Assembly: GCA_934047225.1 (NCBI GenBank)
Contig: OW203993.1
Location: 28,224,069-28,288,068, forward strand
From: Ypsolopha sequella
Taxonomy: Eukaryota > Arthropoda > Insecta > Lepidoptera > Ypsolophidae
Length of the DNA stretch: 64,000 nucleotides
Reading direction: 5' to 3'
Below the pieces are notes generated by a model. That model had not been told where the DNA came from, did no database searches, and saw only the letters and a program-made list of their open reading frames with translations. Position numbers and translations under genes: made by a program. Positions 63,217 through 64,000 of the stretch are shown piece after piece (position 1 is the first letter of the stretch; each line of letters starts with the position of its first letter).

Positions 63217-63520
63217 ATAAAAATAAACTTAAATACACCAGACGACTAAAAAAATAACAAGAATAATATTATTGGTTGATACAAAATAGTTAAACGACAT
63301 TCAGCGGATTTTTAGCAAATACTTTTTTTTTCCATATCTAACGGAATTGTTAAAATGGTCTGGAGACTTTAAATCTTGTAAAACGGTAACACTGATTAAA
63401 CTTGTTACTTTGTAATGCTCTAGTGAACAAGACGGTGGTTTATTTTTATGTGAAAATGTATAGCGTAAGTTCATGTCCGGGAATGACACAAGGTTTTCCT
63501 TTGTGGGGACCCACTTTTGG
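63217..63520. other. Maverick 3' spacer, no gene
   Basis: AT-rich. A minus-strand frame at 63301-63489 has no recognisable motif and is judged chance. Confidence 0.45.
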
Positions 63521-63760
63521 TTAGCTAAAGCCTCAACCAGCTAGCGGGTGCTAGACGAGGATCCAGTTTAGACTAGCTAAAAGACCTCAGCCAACAAAGT
63601 CGAAGATCATGAAATATGTGTCTTACTTCGAGTGACATGAACTTATTCTACTAATTTTCTCAAATTTATTAAGTCAGTATTGTTGTCTGAGTATAATTTT
63701 CTTTGGTAAGCTAGAAAAAGACCTCAACCAACCACCACTGCGGTGGAAGAGGATCCACTT
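63521..63760. repeat. Repeated hairpin motif in the Maverick 3' region
   Basis: The phrase AGCTAAAAGACCTCAACCA recurs with drift at 63523, 63575 and 63709. Two copies are followed by a short hairpin (CTAGCGGGTGCTAG, 63540-63553; CCACCACTGCGGTGG, 63731-63745) and then by GAGGATCCA (63557 and 63749). It could be a structured RNA, a processing signal or a terminal packaging or replication site; no evidence chooses among these. Confidence 0.6.
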
Positions 63761-63962
63761 TTTTTAGAACTAAAGGAAAATTTAATTCTTAGATGTAATA
63801 CGTACTTAATTAATTACCTCATATGATTAGTAGTTTGTGATTCAATTTCTATATAAACATCAATAGAGTCAAGAAACAGCTGGAGGTGAGTCATAATTAA
63901 CGAGTAAGTTTTTTATTTTCCGTTGTGTTCTAAATCATATTTAGTTATCATCGATTAGATAT

Positions 63963-64000
63963 TAAAGCTTTGTCGATTGAACATTCTAAAACAGGTTTCG
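63963..64000 (-). repeat. Start of the right terminal repeat of the Maverick-like element
   Basis: TAAAGCTTTGTCGATTGAAC and CATTCTAAAACAG match in reverse complement the inner arm at 59402-59432, with two visible changes. The window ends inside this repeat. Confidence 0.85.

Larger units (their letters stand above)
59293..64000 (+). mobile_element. Compact Maverick/Polinton-like element, right end beyond the window
   Basis: The left end is a terminal palindrome whose inner arm (GTCCAATCGACAAAGCTTT, about 59413-59431) is repeated in reverse complement at 63964-64000, where the window stops. Between the ends, all genes lie on the plus strand: packaging ATPase, a DUF8207-like protein, a fibre-like protein, a chromodomain integrase and a PLA2-like protein. 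Integrase plus A32-type ATPase within long inverted repeats is the Maverick/Polinton (adintovirus) hallmark. DNA polymerase B, protease and both capsid genes are not seen in the 4.7 kb. The right terminus and target duplication lie outside the window. Confidence 0.82.

Noticed and set aside
1..64000. CRISPR arrays, operons, rRNA genes and telomeric TTAGG arrays.
   Set aside because: Intron-bearing transposons and the repeat families are eukaryotic. No regularly spaced direct repeats, no rRNA genes and no TTAGG tandem runs were found; TTAGG occurs only as isolated pentamers.

Overview
This is an arthropod, almost certainly lepidopteran, genomic window made up almost entirely of transposable elements; I found no convincing ordinary host gene in 64 kb. 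The lepidopteran assignment is an inference. It rests on two copies of a repeat I remember as very common in moth and butterfly genomes (termini near GGTTCCGTACC and CGAGTCCGACTCGCACTTGG), and on the mix of element families. Dense nesting without host genes fits a W chromosome or another heterochromatic block, but the sequence alone cannot prove that.

Layout. 1-716: MULE transposase remnant. 1575-4488: Gypsy pol split by a 1.2-kb insertion. 4767-5132: palindromic 14-mer cluster. 5152-6607: 5'-truncated LINE. 6873-8245: second Gypsy remnant. About 8713-10024: mariner (DD34D) with one in-frame stop. 10463-10678: MITE. 10848-12212: FLYWCH/MULE transposase relic. 13261-14841: isolated, fully open 526-aa envelope-like ORF. 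15566-15874: short orphan ORF. 16284-23371: Gypsy element with both LTRs, whose 5' LTR holds a BEL solo LTR and whose integrase holds an ISL2EU-type element (THAP/DDE transposase plus SAP/SWIM/YqaJ gene), itself holding a non-autonomous hAT. 23376-36325: antisense LINE sequence split by a 10.7-kb MULE with about 113-bp TIRs and a 9-10-bp target duplication. That MULE contains a sense LINE split by a very young BEL element, a lepidopteran repeat in its intron, a long-inverted-repeat element and an intact DD41D mariner. 38360-42220: lepidopteran repeat split by an autonomous-looking Harbinger element with a TTA duplication. 42963-43719: two opposed pogo/Tigger fragments. 44100-46080: BEL pol/env relic. 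46417-54519: LINE split by an env-bearing BEL element lacking its reverse transcriptase. 55788-57240: DDE transposase relic. 57456-58739: internally deleted piggyBac. 59293 to the window end: compact Maverick/Polinton-like element.

The host reading frame can be followed across most insertions (for example QLY|ILH across the TA insertion at 32059, and LLDS|QLTF across the MULE), so the order of events is well constrained. The deepest nest is LINE, then MULE, then LINE, then BEL.

Most worth following up: the 59.3-64.0 kb Maverick-like element (packaging ATPase, chromodomain integrase, PLA2-like protein, tail-fibre-like protein, but no PolB or capsid gene seen); the orphan intact envelope-like ORF; two BEL elements whose pol cores were removed leaving fused open frames; and three complete transposase ORFs or near misses (Harbinger, DD41D mariner, DD34D mariner).
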